From NCBI GenBank assembly GCA_012656075.1, contig JAAKBF010000208.1, forward strand, positions 186,001 through 250,000: 64,000 nt of DNA, given 5' to 3'. Positions 12,471 to 23,426 of the stretch are shown here, piece after piece. The stretch is from Phytophthora hibernalis (Eukaryota > Oomycota > Peronosporomycetes > Peronosporales > Peronosporaceae). Both the position numbers and the translations under genes were made by a program. The notes below the pieces were generated by a model. That model was not told the DNA's origin. It searched no databases and worked only from the letters and a program-made list of their open reading frames with translations. Numbering within the stretch: position 1 is the stretch's first letter; the number at the start of each line of letters is the position of its first letter.

Positions 12471-14090
12471 TTAACCTTGCATCCAGCACGGAATACAGGC
12501 GTCTCCTGCCGAAGAAGAATTAGACGGTGAAGACTCAATGTTTAGGTCAGGAGAGGGAGAATTGATGCCGGGGTCTGTGGTTGCAGGGGTGGCTGGTACT
12601 TTTCGGTTTTTTAGGAACACGATTTCTTCCTGGAGCTGTTTGGTGCGAAATTGGCAGTCGCGACTGTACTTACGCGCATTTTCCAGCTCCACGGCGATGT
12701 CTTCAAGTTTCTGCTCTTGTGCGGCGTTGGCATTTTCGAGCGCTGCGACTCGAGCTTGTAGGTGTTTCGTCTGGGAGTTGATTTGACCCCTGCGAGCTTT
12801 CAGCTCGAAATTCTCCTTTTGAGAGCTGCGAGCTGCTCGGTCAGTTGATCTTCGGCGCGGGACAATTCGCTGCGCCTCTTTTCCACGTCTGCCGTCCTTG
12901 CATTTGCACCTTTCAACGTCTTTGCAGTTCACAGACCAGCAAACAGTTAGCGCAAAGTGTTGACATTGCGGTCCTTGGAGTGCTTACCTTTGACAAGACT
13001 CGTTGCTTCTCTTCGAGAGCGAGTTTCTCCTCTTCAAGTCTTCTCGACAACCTTTCGGCATCTTCACGTTTCTGTTTCTCGCTTGTCATTGCCTACACTC
13101 GGGAGGTTAGAAAACTACTACGTAGAAGTAATGAAAAGGAATGCCGATGTCACACTTCACTTACGTCTGTAAGTTGTCGGCGAGTTTGATGAGCTTCAAG
13201 AAGCTCGCTTTCATGTTGAGCGCATTTCGATTCAAGTTGAGCTATCTGGGTGTCCACCAGGACAAAGTCGTCAGTGTCCGTAAAATGCATGCACCGCATG
13301 AAACGAAACATACCAAATTGCTCTGCATTTGCTGGTCTTGCAGAACTCGCTGCAGCTTGTTCTCGAGAGTGTATCGATCGTTGATACTTTGTTGCCGCTC
13401 TCTCCGAAGTTCCTCTACAATTTGTTGATGTGCCTTGCTCTCACTCCTAGCTTGAGTTTGATCCTTTTCTCGCAGTCTCCTTTGCTCGAGTGCTGTGGTG
13501 CGCTGAGTTTCGCTTTCAATTTCAAACTACAGCGAATTCAAGCGTAGTGAGTGAGAAGGGTAATGAAGTCCATGAAACCGTACCCGTTCACACTGAATTT
13601 GCAGGTGCTGCACTTGCCGCTGTAGTTCGTGGTTTGTTGTCGCCATCGCACTAACAACGCGAGCGTGTTCGTCCTGTTCTTGTCGTAATTGACGCTCGTG
13701 ACTTGAAAATTCTCTGTCGACAACATTTTGCTTGCATCGTAGCATCTCCACCTCCTTCTCCTTGTTTGCGAGTTTGACTGTGAGCATTTCAAGGAGTTCT
13801 TCTTGAACTCTCCGCTCTTCCTCTTGAACAAATAGACTTGACGATTGATTATCCCAATTCGAACTGCCCCGGGCATCCTACAAAGGACAACGAGTGAGAT
13901 ATCATCACGAAAATGTTAACGGTCGCAGTTGACGTACAGATACCACGCGGCCCACGCGAAGTCCGCCGCCTCGTTTCACTGTCGGTAGTTTGTGAGGTTT
14001 CCCGAGTTTTGATTTTTCATGAATTCCGCTGCTGGTTGACGGCATGGACTGACGTTGAGCTGTCCAAGACATAGCGAACAGACCCAGCAA
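12471..14090 (-). CDS. Coiled-coil protein of unknown function, six exons
   Basis: Exons 14090-13938, 13877-13584, 13526-13314, 13245-13165, 13092-12988 and 12919-12471 join in phase 0, with good donors (GTACGT, GTATGT, GTAAGT) and TAG/CAG acceptors. Except for a Ser/Pro-rich tail, the product is nearly all heptad-type helix rich in Glu, Gln, Arg and Lys. In the last exon the frame shifts by one base at the AAAA run 12817-12820: the sequence before it (SELSRAEDQLTEQLAAL) and after it (ENFELKARRGQIN) is clearly one coiled coil. No family is recognised. It is head-to-head with the docking-complex gene at 14226, with 135 bases between starts, so a shared promoter and a flagellar or basal-body role are plausible inferences. 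Confidence 0.75.
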
Positions 14091-14225
14091 AATGCGAAGC
14101 TGATGGGCTGTAGTACATGTAGTAGTAAATGGTGAACGATATGTCAGACGAAAATACTTTGACTCGTTTCAGCTTTTGAGGGGAGCGCGTAGTCCCCAGT
14201 CGCTTGCACGTGCAGACTCTCCGCA
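14091..14225. promoter_or_regulatory. Short bidirectional promoter region
   Basis: Only 135 bases separate the start codons of the divergent coiled-coil and docking-complex genes, so both must be driven from this interval or from inside each other. No TATA box is obvious. Confidence 0.5.
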
Positions 14226-16471
14226 ATGTCCAAGTCGAATGTTCGAGTGCAGAGCGAGCAGCTCTTCAATCTTCAGGTACAAGGGGACAAGTATGCCAGA
14301 CTGCTAGTGGAGCAGAAGCATCGACTTCGACAGCTTGACGATCACTGGAAGAAAGTTCACGAAGAGCTCAAGGAGCTGCGGCTGAAGCGTGGTGAATGTG
14401 ACCAACGGGGCGGAGGTGCCAATGCAGTCCGCGCTCGGATGGCCGACGAGCAACGGAGCTCATGAAGCTCGAAAATCGCCTATCAGCTTGCAAGACCCGT
14501 GAGAGCAAAATGGTTGCGTACAACGCTGAGATTCGCAACAGAGTAGACGAACTTCGCGCCAATCGCGTCTTGAGTCAAACCGTGTTCGAGAAGAACCAAC
14601 GCCGACTGCGTGAGATCCAGAAACAAATGCAGGAAGCCTTCCGGCAATCGACCCTGATCGTATCCGAGCGCGATCGGGTAAGTCTTGATATTTTATTTTT
14701 GTTGAATGCATTTGTTCACTAAACTGATCGATCGCTGCAGATTCTGTCCCAAGCGAATTCGTTGTCTGGCCAAAATGTGGATGAACAGGAAGCCTTTGAT
14801 CAGGTCTACCAGAGTCTCGCATCCATCATTAAACGCGAAAAAGAGAGCGCCGAGTCGTACAGAAAGCAGATTCTCGAGCAAGACCCAATGGACATCTCGG
14901 ACGATTTCATGCGTGGTAATATGAAACTTGAGGACGAACAGCAGCTTAAGAAGACTCTACAACAGCTTGACATGACGGTACGCTCTGCATTGCCGTCGTC
15001 GTCGTTGAAAAGGGTATTGCACTCATTCTGATGCTACTTCGTGTCAAGATGCTGGAGGACAAGCAAAACATCGCGTCCGTTAACGAGAAGCTTCAAGAGT
15101 TTGAGACGACATTTGCTGCTCTACAGCAAGAGATGGGGGTCGACGACTACCATGAGCTTGTTGATGTGTACTCAAGAAAGGAGGCGGAGAATTTTGCACT
15201 CTTCCGCTACGTTCAAAGCACCAACAACGAAGTCGAGCAACTCGAAGATGAGAAACTGGCACTGGAAAGAGAGATTCAGAAGTGAGAACCTTGCTGCTCG
15301 AGGTCCTCAAAAGCTAGGCAAAACACTCATTTATCGTTGTCTGTTATAATGACGTGTAGGCTGAAGAGAGACATGCAAGACGGCAGTGCCAATGCACGAA
15401 AGCGGATGGTCGACGATCTAGTGGAAACGCGTCAAAAGTGCGTCGATAGTCTCACGGGCACTGAGGGTAGGTCGGTCACTGATAATTTGTTGTTGTAGGA
15501 TTCTGAAGGAAAACTCGGAGATTGAGCGACTTCGAGCGGCAGCAGCTCGGGAATTCCAACCGCTGGCACGTGTTGTTGACAGGCTCTACAACGCGCTTGG
15601 TTGCAACGACGTCATGCCGGTAAAGATGATCTCAAGTGTGGTAGATGCAACGAACATTTTTCTAATCTTGTGCCGCGGTCGTTCGTGCCTAGCCTGTTGT
15701 CGGGGCCTCTTCATCTTCGGGTAGTAGTAGTTCGGATACGTCAAAGCGTACGAGAAAGCAGTCTGAAGATCAACTTGCGCTGGTGGTAAGTATATGTTGA
15801 GTTTGATGGAGCAGACGATGCAAGGTACTTATCCGGTTCCTGTTGCGTAGGCTCGCATCAACTCCATGAACGACCTCTTGGCTGCACACGGTATCACCGA
15901 AGGAAACATCCTCCAATTCCTAGCGGTTAGTCCATTGTTTGCCTAGGACCTATTCAGACGTGGTGCTCCAAATGACGTTGTTGCACAGATCATCGAGGAG
16001 CGGAGTAACGAGCTGATTGAACAGTTTTCGCGCCGACTTCAGTACAAGAACCCTGCAGAGGCCCAACGCGCCTCGTTAGGAGCAAACTTGCGACCCAGTG
16101 ATCCTACTCGGTCTGTGAGTGCGGTGCGAGCACTTTTACCTGAGTTTCTAGATGGTCCTGCAACGACCAGCGGATATGGAGGTGCAATTTCACCATTATC
16201 GACGAGCCCCATGCAGTTAGCAGCAGCGGCTACGTCATATGGGACCGAATTCAACATCGACAGACGATTGACGGGGACGAACGTCCAGAACGCCTCGATC
16301 TCCGAGGACGAACCAGAGTCACCCCGTAGCGACGACGAGGACAGTGATCGGCCATTGACCAGGGTAGAGCTGCAGAAACGAGCTGCCAAGAACTTTGCGA
16401 GTCTTCAATCTAGCCCAAAGCTGCAACCCATTCGTACGAAGCTCGTGCTGTCGAAGAAGAAGAAGTACTGA
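14226..16471 (+). CDS. Outer dynein arm docking complex subunit (ODAD1/CCDC114/CCDC63, DC2 type)
   Basis: This family anchors outer dynein arms to doublet microtubules of motile flagella, which fits oomycete zoospores. Exons: 14226-14677, 14741-14977, 15049-15281, 15360-15437, 15499-15619, 15693-15785, 15851-15925 and 15989-16471. Introns are 61-79 bases with GT/AG ends and join in frame. Hallmarks are long coiled coils, an LENRL segment in exon 1, and the diagnostic stretch KEAENFALFRYVQSTNNEVE with LEDEKLALEREIQ in exon 3. The C-terminus is a low-complexity Ser/acidic tail ending in Lys. In exon 1 the frame changes at GG 14455-14456 (ADEQR then LMKLENRL), consistent with one missing base. 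The family is clear; which paralogue it is is not. Confidence 0.88.
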
Positions 16472-16740
16472 CTGCTTCAGTAGAAGTCCTTTAAAAGTAC
16501 ACGCGCATTGAACTATCCCTGGATACCCTTCTATCACATTCTACCTGGTAAAGTTAGCACTTTTTAGAGGTTGAAAGGCTGTGGAAACAGGTCTTTAGTG
16601 GATCACGATGATAGCACAGTACTTCGAGCTTGAATTACTTCGAAGTTCGAAGTAATTCGTAATACTGCCGCAACTTGAATCTATGAAAACTCGGATCATG
16701 AATTACGTAATGGCGTTTTGTGATTCGGCCTCTAAGAAGT
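16472..16740. other. Convergent intergenic spacer with a perfect 27-base palindrome
   Basis: Between the stop codons of the docking gene and the nuclease gene. It contains GAATTACTTCGAA-G-TTCGAAGTAATTC at 16632-16658, which includes the recurring ACTTCGAAGT motif. No gene is seen. Confidence 0.7.
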
Positions 16741-17720
16741 TCAAACCGCCAAGCCGAGCACTCGGAGCTGCGCGGCGAAGTGCTTGAGGATGACCGCGAG
16801 ACGGTTGCCAGCGAGCGCAATGTGCTTCTGCGAGATTTCACCTGCCAGAGCGTAGTACGAAAATGTCGGGCAAGGGTAGTCGCCCGAGCTCGTTGCGTTC
16901 AGGTCCAAGTTGGAGTATACGATCGTGTTGGCGTAGTTGTACGTTTCCAGAACCACCTCGCGAAGTCCTGTCTGGGTCACCATCGCCGTATATAGCTCGT
17001 CGAATGTGACGTTTTCGTACTGGGAGAAGGTGAAGTTGTCCGGGGTGCTAGGCAGCAGTGCAATGAGCTCGGAAGCGTTGTTCTGCAACATCGGCTTGAA
17101 GCTGTCGGTGCTGAGGTTCCACTTGTTGTGACTGTAAAGTCCACCCGCGGCGTCCCAAACCGCGTGCAGGTTACTGAACGCACACGTAGACGGGAACGTC
17201 TCGCTGTTGCCACCTCCGTCACCTGCTGGGATGTTCTCACTGATACCGGTGACCGTGTGCAGGGGCTGGTGCAGGTCTCCGAAGATGTGGATGAAGTTGC
17301 GGAGGATCAAGTTGGCGCCCACTTCGACTTGGTCGTCTTGAACGCCTTCATGTTGCCCTCAATGACAGATACAGCGTCGCCTCCCATGGTCTCATCGAAC
17401 AACGTCAGGTCCGCGTCCTTGTCGTTCCACTTGTCTCAGTTAATGTTGAGCGGCAGGTCGATGTAGTGCCAGTCGCTCATGCTCGTGACCGAAGCCGAAG
17501 CGGGAGACGGACACGTCGAGGTCACCGCAGTGCACTTGATGAGGTCCATCTACACTGCACTGGTGGTGATCTCGACAAAATGCTTTTCGATCGTGGTAAC
17601 ATCAGTCGAGTCCAGGAGCTGCGTGGCCACCTCGCCGACAAGCATGTGTCCATTATCCCACCAGCCCTGAGTCGTGGGTAAGAAGCTCGTGGAAACTACC
17701 AGAGCCGTCGCCGCCTTCAT
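16741..17720 (-). pseudogene. Secreted S1/P1-type nuclease, interrupted
   Basis: S1/P1 nucleases are secreted zinc enzymes that cut single-stranded nucleic acid. The start at 17720 gives a signal peptide followed by a mature end WWDNGHMLVGEVA, matching the N-terminal Trp and first zinc His of the family. Other zinc ligands are visible in SDWHYIDLPLN, HIFGDLHQPLH and NLHAVWD. Three lesions interrupt it: a TAG at 17550-17552 (where Trp is expected before MDLIKC), a TGA at 17436-17438 (after PLNIN), and a one-base frame change at the GGG of 17318-17320. The part after 17322 is a clean 190-codon frame. Two substitutions to stop plus one indel make a pseudogene likely, though the indel could be a sequencing error as elsewhere in the window. 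Confidence 0.85.
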
Positions 17721-18136
17721 TGCGACCTCTTAGCCAAGTTCTTGGCCAGGAAGGAGAATGAGAAATGAAGGCTCACCGACGGTCAGGAGACACTCGCGTG
17801 CAAGTGGTCATGCTCGCGAATCAATGGAGATTCGTCGTGTAGAGAACGGAGGCCATACCATGTCATTGACACGCTTGGGCTCCAATCTGATTCTCTACTG
17901 CCATCTTGAGTGAATGCGAGCGTGACCACCAGCCTTACAGTATTGGCATGTCAGCTGACCCAACGACTGTGGGCTGACAGGTAAGCATTCAAGCGGTTGT
18001 GCATTCAGCAAACGTGCACAATCTGATCTTAAAGCAATTTAGCTGGTCGCGCACATCACTTCAACCGAGTACTGTACCGGTACAGTCTGGGCAAATGTGT
18101 GCATTAACTGAAACTGGTGACATTTCAGCATGTACT
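17721..18136. other. Spacer between nuclease promoter side and kinase 3' end
   Basis: No credible reading frame. It probably holds the nuclease promoter and the kinase 3' UTR. Confidence 0.5.
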
Positions 18137-20463
18137 TTAGCTTTTGCGTCCTCGGTGCGAAATCGAGAATCTGCATCCCAGGTATATGCACGACTTGAGC
18201 ACCGACGTCACTCCTTCTCGTGTTATCATCTTGTCATGCTCGTCCAGCAGCATGTACGGCTTGAGCGATGGGTGTGTCTTCGCGACCTCGTCGAATTCGA
18301 ACCGAACCGCCAGCCGTTAGCCGCGTACTCGGTCGCCCACACCTCGTGCGAGTTTTCAGCAAGCAGATCGACGAGCATCATGACATCCCACGATAACTTA
18401 ACATGGTCAACGGGGAACGGGACGTCTCGCGTTTTCAACTTGGGAGAGCGGCGGTAGGTAACGTGGACTCCGAGAGCAACTACACACTTGATGATTTCAT
18501 CGACGGAGCACAAGTTGCGACTTCGGGCGGTGTCGTCGAGCACGCATCGGCAGCATGCAAGGATGCACCAAATGTGTGTCATCTCGCACGTCGCCGTACT
18601 TCCAACCAGCTAATGACTTCCCGCGGCACCAGTCATAGTGCATCTGCGCCGCGACAAGCTCTCGGTGTGGCTGGAACCATCGAGGAAGTGCCGTCTCCTT
18701 CGTAACGATTGGATTCGGGCGGTATTCCTCATCAGTTTGAGGCATCGACGTGTCTGCAGAACCCTCAATTGCCAGGTCACCTAACGTGTTATGGCGAATC
18801 GCGGCTGCCATTTTCAGGAACCGGTTCTGGTGCACGGAAACTGCGCTTCCCAGTTCGTGGTCTTCAATGGAGAGTGTCGGCGCTTGCTTCAGCGCTTTGA
18901 CCTGCCTGCGTAGGCTCTTCGAGTCAATGTTGCGGTGCGTCCAGCGGTGCTGCAAAATGTCTTCCAACGTGATGCGCTTCTCCGGGTCCTTCTCTAAAAT
19001 CTTCCCTAACAAGTCCTTCGCGTCAGTATCTGCGCATGAGGCAGGGTACTCGAGGGGTCATTCTCGATTTTGTCAAAGAGCTCGGTCACGTCGCTAGAGT
19101 AATACGGTAGTGGTCCAAACAGCAGCGCGTACATCGTCACGCCAATCGCCCAAATATCCGCTTTGAACGCACAATAGGCGTCACCACTAAGCGATTCGGG
19201 AGGCAAGAACTGGTACGTGCCTTTGGTAGACTTAATCATACCTCGAAGGTGACTCTTGCTGCCGTCTGTGGCTTTGGCGATTGGCTTTTGCGCTGAGGGA
19301 GATGACATCGGACCTTGGTTGATATCCCACAGATCGATTGCCTCGATGTCTTCTTCGTCGCGGAGCTCACCATCCTCCTCTTTAAAGTAGTGCGCGACTC
19401 CAAGATCTCCCAGTTTGCACAGCGTGTGCTCCTCATTTGCCATCAAATTCTCTGGTTTGATGTCCCGATGAGAGAGATTGTTTAGATGCAGGCCCTGCAC
19501 AGCTAGCACAAGGTTTGTCACGTATGTGCGCACGGTGCTTTCATCCAGCAAGCAAACACTGCCACTTGCAGCACTTTTTGCTCTCGAGCTGACGTAGCAT
19601 TTTCGTGAGCCATCCCACTCGGCAATGGCGCCACCGCCCATGAACTCCATAACCAAGTAGTAGTCCCGGTGTTCAGTGTCTAGGATCACATCATGCAAGC
19701 GGATCACATAAGGCAAATTGCTCGCCTTCTTCAGCAGGGCCACTTCTCGTCGAACATCCTCAGGGATCGCATTTGGTTGGCTTGTTTGAACGGAAGGCCG
19801 CCTTCCGGTGGCAACAGGAACAGCTCGGCGATTAGGAATGCCTTTGCTCTTCTGAGGGACGAACTTCTTGATTGCAAACGGCTTGCCTTGCCAGGTGTAG
19901 AGCGACACTATGCCTGAGGCACCTCGTCCGAGCTCCCGAACTAGCGAGTACTTACCCGCTAGCAACTCACGAACTGCCAGTCGATCCGCAACTCCCGAGG
20001 TAAATCCACTTGAAGTCTTGTTAATTGCAGACAGCCATGTGTCTTGCTCTTCCATAGTCTTAGTACGGAATATGATCTTCATTCCGCCTTGGGTACTAAC
20101 TTCAAACCCGACAGTCGGCTTGCTCTCGATCTCAGGTGACATAACATCACTTTTCACAGCCGGCGTCACCTCGGAAAGCGGTCGTACATCTGCAATCAGC
20201 ACGTCTCCACCGAGCGCACTTCCGTACGAACCAGAGGGCAGGTGGCTGGTTGCATTGCACTTGATCAGCGCCGACTTGACTTCATCTAGGAGAAACCATC
20301 GTTCCTTCCATTCACCTCCTTTGCCGTGATACTGCAGAAGTCCCTGGTGTGTTGCCCGAGTCGAGCTATTCGAGAGACCAAAGCATCCGACTTCATGGAC
20401 TTCTGTACCCATTTCAATCTCGGCTTGATCGAGTATGCTGGAGTCAAAACTTTTCTGTTGCAT
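18137..20463 (-). CDS. PH domain-protein kinase-RyR-RyR fusion protein
   Basis: The start MQQKSFDSS at 20463 is tentative. The PH domain spans roughly residues 40-150 (HQGLLQYHGKGGEWKERWFL to QDTWLSAIN). The Ser/Thr kinase domain starts near residue 171, with glycine loop LGRGASGIVSLY, Lys in FAIKKF, catalytic loop SHRDIKPENLM, DLG in place of DFG, GTYQFLPPESLSG and DIWAIGVTMYALLFGPLPY. It looks closest to the CaMKK/LKB1-like side of the kinome. After the kinase C-lobe (LGKILEKDPEKRITLEDIL) come two RyR-type repeats: AAQMHYDWCRGKSLAGWKYG near 18650-18590, and LVDLLAENSHEVWATEYAAN with GWRFG near 18400-18300, followed by THPSLKPYMLLDEHDKM. The frame must change by one base near 19055 (GGGG run), near 18550 and near 18275. 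Conservation on both sides argues for indel errors rather than decay. Confidence 0.8.
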
Positions 20464-20627
20464 CCTCTCGTCCTCATTATCGCTGCGTGTCGTCCTCGAC
20501 TGAGTTGTTGGCCAACGCTGCCAAGTGCAAAAATACTTCGCCCTCACAGGTTGGATGATCGAGGTGAAGTATTATCGTAGCGTTCTGATAATACTATAAT
20601 AAACCATACGTGCTTTGAAGGCTCCTG

Positions 20628-21976
20628 CTAGCATTGAAGCCGAACGCTACCCTTGCGGATAAGATATTCCTTCAGACGACGGACGCGATCCATCCGAACT
20701 GCGGTCAAACTCCCGTTGCTAAGCTCTACTCTCAATTTGTGAATAGTATCGCCCAGTGAAAGCACCTTCACAAGCCCTCCCTCACCATTAGAGCCATCGG
20801 AATAACACCAAACTAACTCACCCGGAAGGACGGACTCCTCTGCTCCCAAGCGACTTGGCCACGTCAGTACAATCGCTTGCAGCTCGCCAACATATCCACG
20901 ACGTGAACCACGACGACCGAAATTGGTATACTCAGCAGCTAGTTGAAGAGGCAGATCACTTCCGGAAAGCCCCGACACCGGAGCGAGATCTTCCACCGAG
21001 GCGAGCAACGATGCTGATTCCGTTGAATCTGCTGGACTGGACAGTAGCTCTTCACTATCTTGTTGCGTCTCTGCGTCCTTTTCTTCTTCATTCGGCGAAA
21101 AATGTTGATACAACTCCAGGGTTTCTTGTGTATCATTCGAAGAGCTTACATCTTCTCTATGCTCTGTCGCTTGGGCCGCTGTCGGTAAGACTTCACGTGT
21201 TACTGTACTTTGTCCTTGCCAGTCTTGTTGCTACTTGAAAAGCAACGAGCAAGCACAACATCTCAGTGACCATGGAAATCAGCTTCAACCATGATAATCC
21301 AGCAGATCCAACCTCTTGACTTGCAGCGTCCTGCCACTCCACTGCATCTTCCTCATCGGAAGTCGCTCCGTCCAACTGCTGAAGCGTCCTCTTACCTCCA
21401 AGCTGATCAACACCAAGTCACCCCCATTAGCCACAAACCCAGTAACATCACAGCCAAATTCTCACCATTCTCGTAAAAATCGACGAGGTCGACGTCGCTG
21501 CAGTCGACTGCCAGCATCAACTTTTAGTCACTTCTTCCACCAACTCACAACACAACGTTTCGAACCCCACCAATTGGGCTCTGGGTCGTCCGATTTCTTG
21601 GGCTGTTGTAGTTTCCGCTTCCTCCTCCGAAGAACTGGACGAGGATGACAAACTGTCGGAAGCTTCCCCAATATCACTGCCACTCGCCGTCTCGACCACC
21701 GAAATTCCATTGTCTTGTGGTGTTGCACTTGGCTGCTGCTGTTTGCCCATGTATAGCGCCAACTTCTGCTTCCATTTCTATACAGCCCAAAACACAAAAC
21801 GGAGTCAGAGCGAGACCGTCACGAGTCGAATCCGAGAGCGTTTGAACCTGTAGAAGCAGATTTGCAGCTTCTTCCGCTGGCAACTCGCTCTCCTTGCAAT
21901 ACGCAGAGCACACGCGCTGCATCACCCGAGCGTAGAAGACCTCCAGAGTCGCTACGTGCGGGTCACTGCTCTGCAT
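20628..21976 (-). CDS. Acidic protein, possibly TFIIA large-subunit-like
   Basis: Exon 21976-21848 encodes MQSSDPHVATLEVFYARVMQ and a helix ending ANLLLQ. It joins exon 21777 onward (KWKQKLALYMGKQQQ). The helix-W-x-KL pattern resembles the N-terminal four-helix-bundle segment of TFIIA alpha/beta. A Ser/Glu tract follows (SLSSSSSSSEEEAE), then small exons not fully resolved (one includes QQLDGATSDEED, which recalls the acidic region of TFIIA). A final exon 21230-20628 ends IRKGSVRLQC. The last exon does not show the usual TFIIA C-terminal beta-barrel, so the assignment is weak. Alternatives are two adjacent genes, or an unrelated acidic nuclear protein. Confidence 0.45.
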
Positions 21977-22188
21977 GGTCACCTTCCAACGAATTGGCCT
22001 TGGTGCTTGTGTTGATTCATTTAAGTACGAAATGCAAGGGAATGGGTGCAAATTGAGCTGGATTAATTCAGCGGCGAGAGGGATATCGACAGCGCACTCC
22101 TCCTTCCTATCTGACCCTTTCTCCCTTCTTGCAGCCTCCATCTATCCACCCAGCCTTTGTCCACCTCCAGAGAGACTCCTCCGATCTT

Positions 22189-22616
22189 TTATTGGCGGAA
22201 GTTCTCCGGGATGCCATTGCGCAGGTCGCGTTTGCGCTGCATCAACACACACGAAATTAGCCCCTCTTTGCAGGCTAGAGCTTCTGTTGCTACAGGACGT
22301 ACGCGCTCGTCGACGCTAATGACGTAGTAGAGGCCGTAGGGGACCAAGCCCCAGGCCGCCACAGACGTGAAGAACTTGGCGTCGAACGTGAAGCGCTTCT
22401 CTGAGTCTCCTCGCCAGTTGTTCCAGTTCTAAGCACCACACAACAAGGTCAGTGGAGGATTGCGACGCTGGTTCTGGGCGCCTGGAGACGAGGAGGGCAG
22501 CTGCGCGCACCTCGATGTGCTTGTTCTTGGACAGCGACCCGCCGTGGCGGCGCTGGCTCTGCAGCTGCGAGAGGACGCGCGTGGGGCGCCGCGCGGCGCA
22601 GGGTCGAGGCCAACAT
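22189..22616 (-). CDS. Small mitochondrial membrane protein, unknown
   Basis: Exons 22616-22511, 22428-22303 and 22236-22189 join in frame with short introns. The start at 22616 gives MLASTLRRAAP, an Arg-rich presequence typical of mitochondrial import. The mature part has NWNNWRGDSEKRFTFDAKF, then one membrane helix (FFTSVAAWGLVPYGLYYVIS), and ends RNGIPENFRQ. The presequence frame and the rest differ by one base at the CCCC/GGGG run 22583-22586. Size, single helix and presequence suggest a small respiratory-complex accessory subunit, but I do not recognise it. It is head-to-head with SDHC, with about 300 bases between starts. Confidence 0.6.
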
Positions 22617-22917
22617 GCTTTTCCTGATGCTGCGGACCGCACAAATGGCCGGCGCTGCAATTGGCTGAAACGTTGCCTATGCCTCGCTACGATTGGTCAA
22701 AAAGATGGACCACCGGAACCTCCATACTTTCATACTTGTTTTCCAACTTGAGCTTGCGCAGAGCGATTCAATTCATAGCGGTAATCCATTTCTACAACCT
22801 ATTGCATACAAACTCCGTATTCCACTTCAGGTTTATATACTCATTCTCACAGGCACTATCTTCAGCCACGTTCGCTTCTTCAGTCCACAATTTAGCGTCC
22901 AAAGCCCCATACAAAGA
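22617..22917. promoter_or_regulatory. Bidirectional promoter between two mitochondrial-protein genes
   Basis: About 300 bases lie between the divergent start codons of the small mitochondrial protein and SDHC. It includes CGATTGGTC (22689-22697), a CCAAT-type box on the other strand. Co-expression is inferred from layout only. Confidence 0.45.
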
Positions 22918-23426
22918 ATGAGTCTGCAGGTGCTGAGCAAGAAGTTGGCGTCTCGCGCCGTGGCACCCACACTCGCGCGCGCCGTGAGCTCGGACGGCTA
23001 CTCGGCCACGCAGGCGGCGCTGGGCCGCCCCATCTCCCCCAACGTGACCATCTACAAGTTCCCCGTCACGGCCGTGTCCTCCGTCGCCAACCGCTTCTCG
23101 GCCATGGGCATGTCCTTCGCCTTCGTGGGCGGCAGCGCGTTGGGCTTCGTGGGTGCCGACGTGCCTGCGCTGCTCTACATGGCGCAGGACGCTGTGCCTT
23201 TCTTCGCGCCGGTCTCGAAGCTGCTCGTGGCCTTCCCCGTGAGCTACCACCTGCTCTGTGCCGTGCGCCACAGCCTCTGGACGTACAAGCCCCAGCTCAT
23301 CAACAACGCGGACGGCCCCTCCAGCTCGTACGCTATCTTCGCTGCTGCGGGGTCATCAGTCTGGGAGCCGCCGCCTACACCATCAAGGCACCGGAGGAGA
23401 AGACGGAGGAGGCCAAGGACCAGTAA
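22918..23426 (+). CDS. SDHC: Succinate dehydrogenase cytochrome b560 subunit (SDHC)
   Basis: This subunit is the membrane anchor of complex II in the inner mitochondrial membrane, binding haem b and ubiquinone with SDHD. The start at 22918 gives MSLQVLSKKLASRAVAPTLA, a mitochondrial presequence. The signature is RPISPNVTIYKFPVTAVSSV followed by the NRFSAMG turn (the family has a conserved Ser/Arg quinone-site segment here). Three hydrophobic segments follow, with HLLCAVRHSLW carrying the haem-ligand region. The frame breaks at the GGGG run 23349-23352. Adding one base lets the last helix finish as VISLGAAAYTIKAPEEK with a stop at 23424-23426; without it the frame runs into an Arg-rich nonsense tail. 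Confidence 0.9.

Noticed and set aside
14440..14470. Programmed ribosomal frameshift in the docking-complex gene
   Set aside because: Similar one-base breaks occur in many unrelated genes here, so indel error is simpler; no slippery site or downstream structure is apparent.
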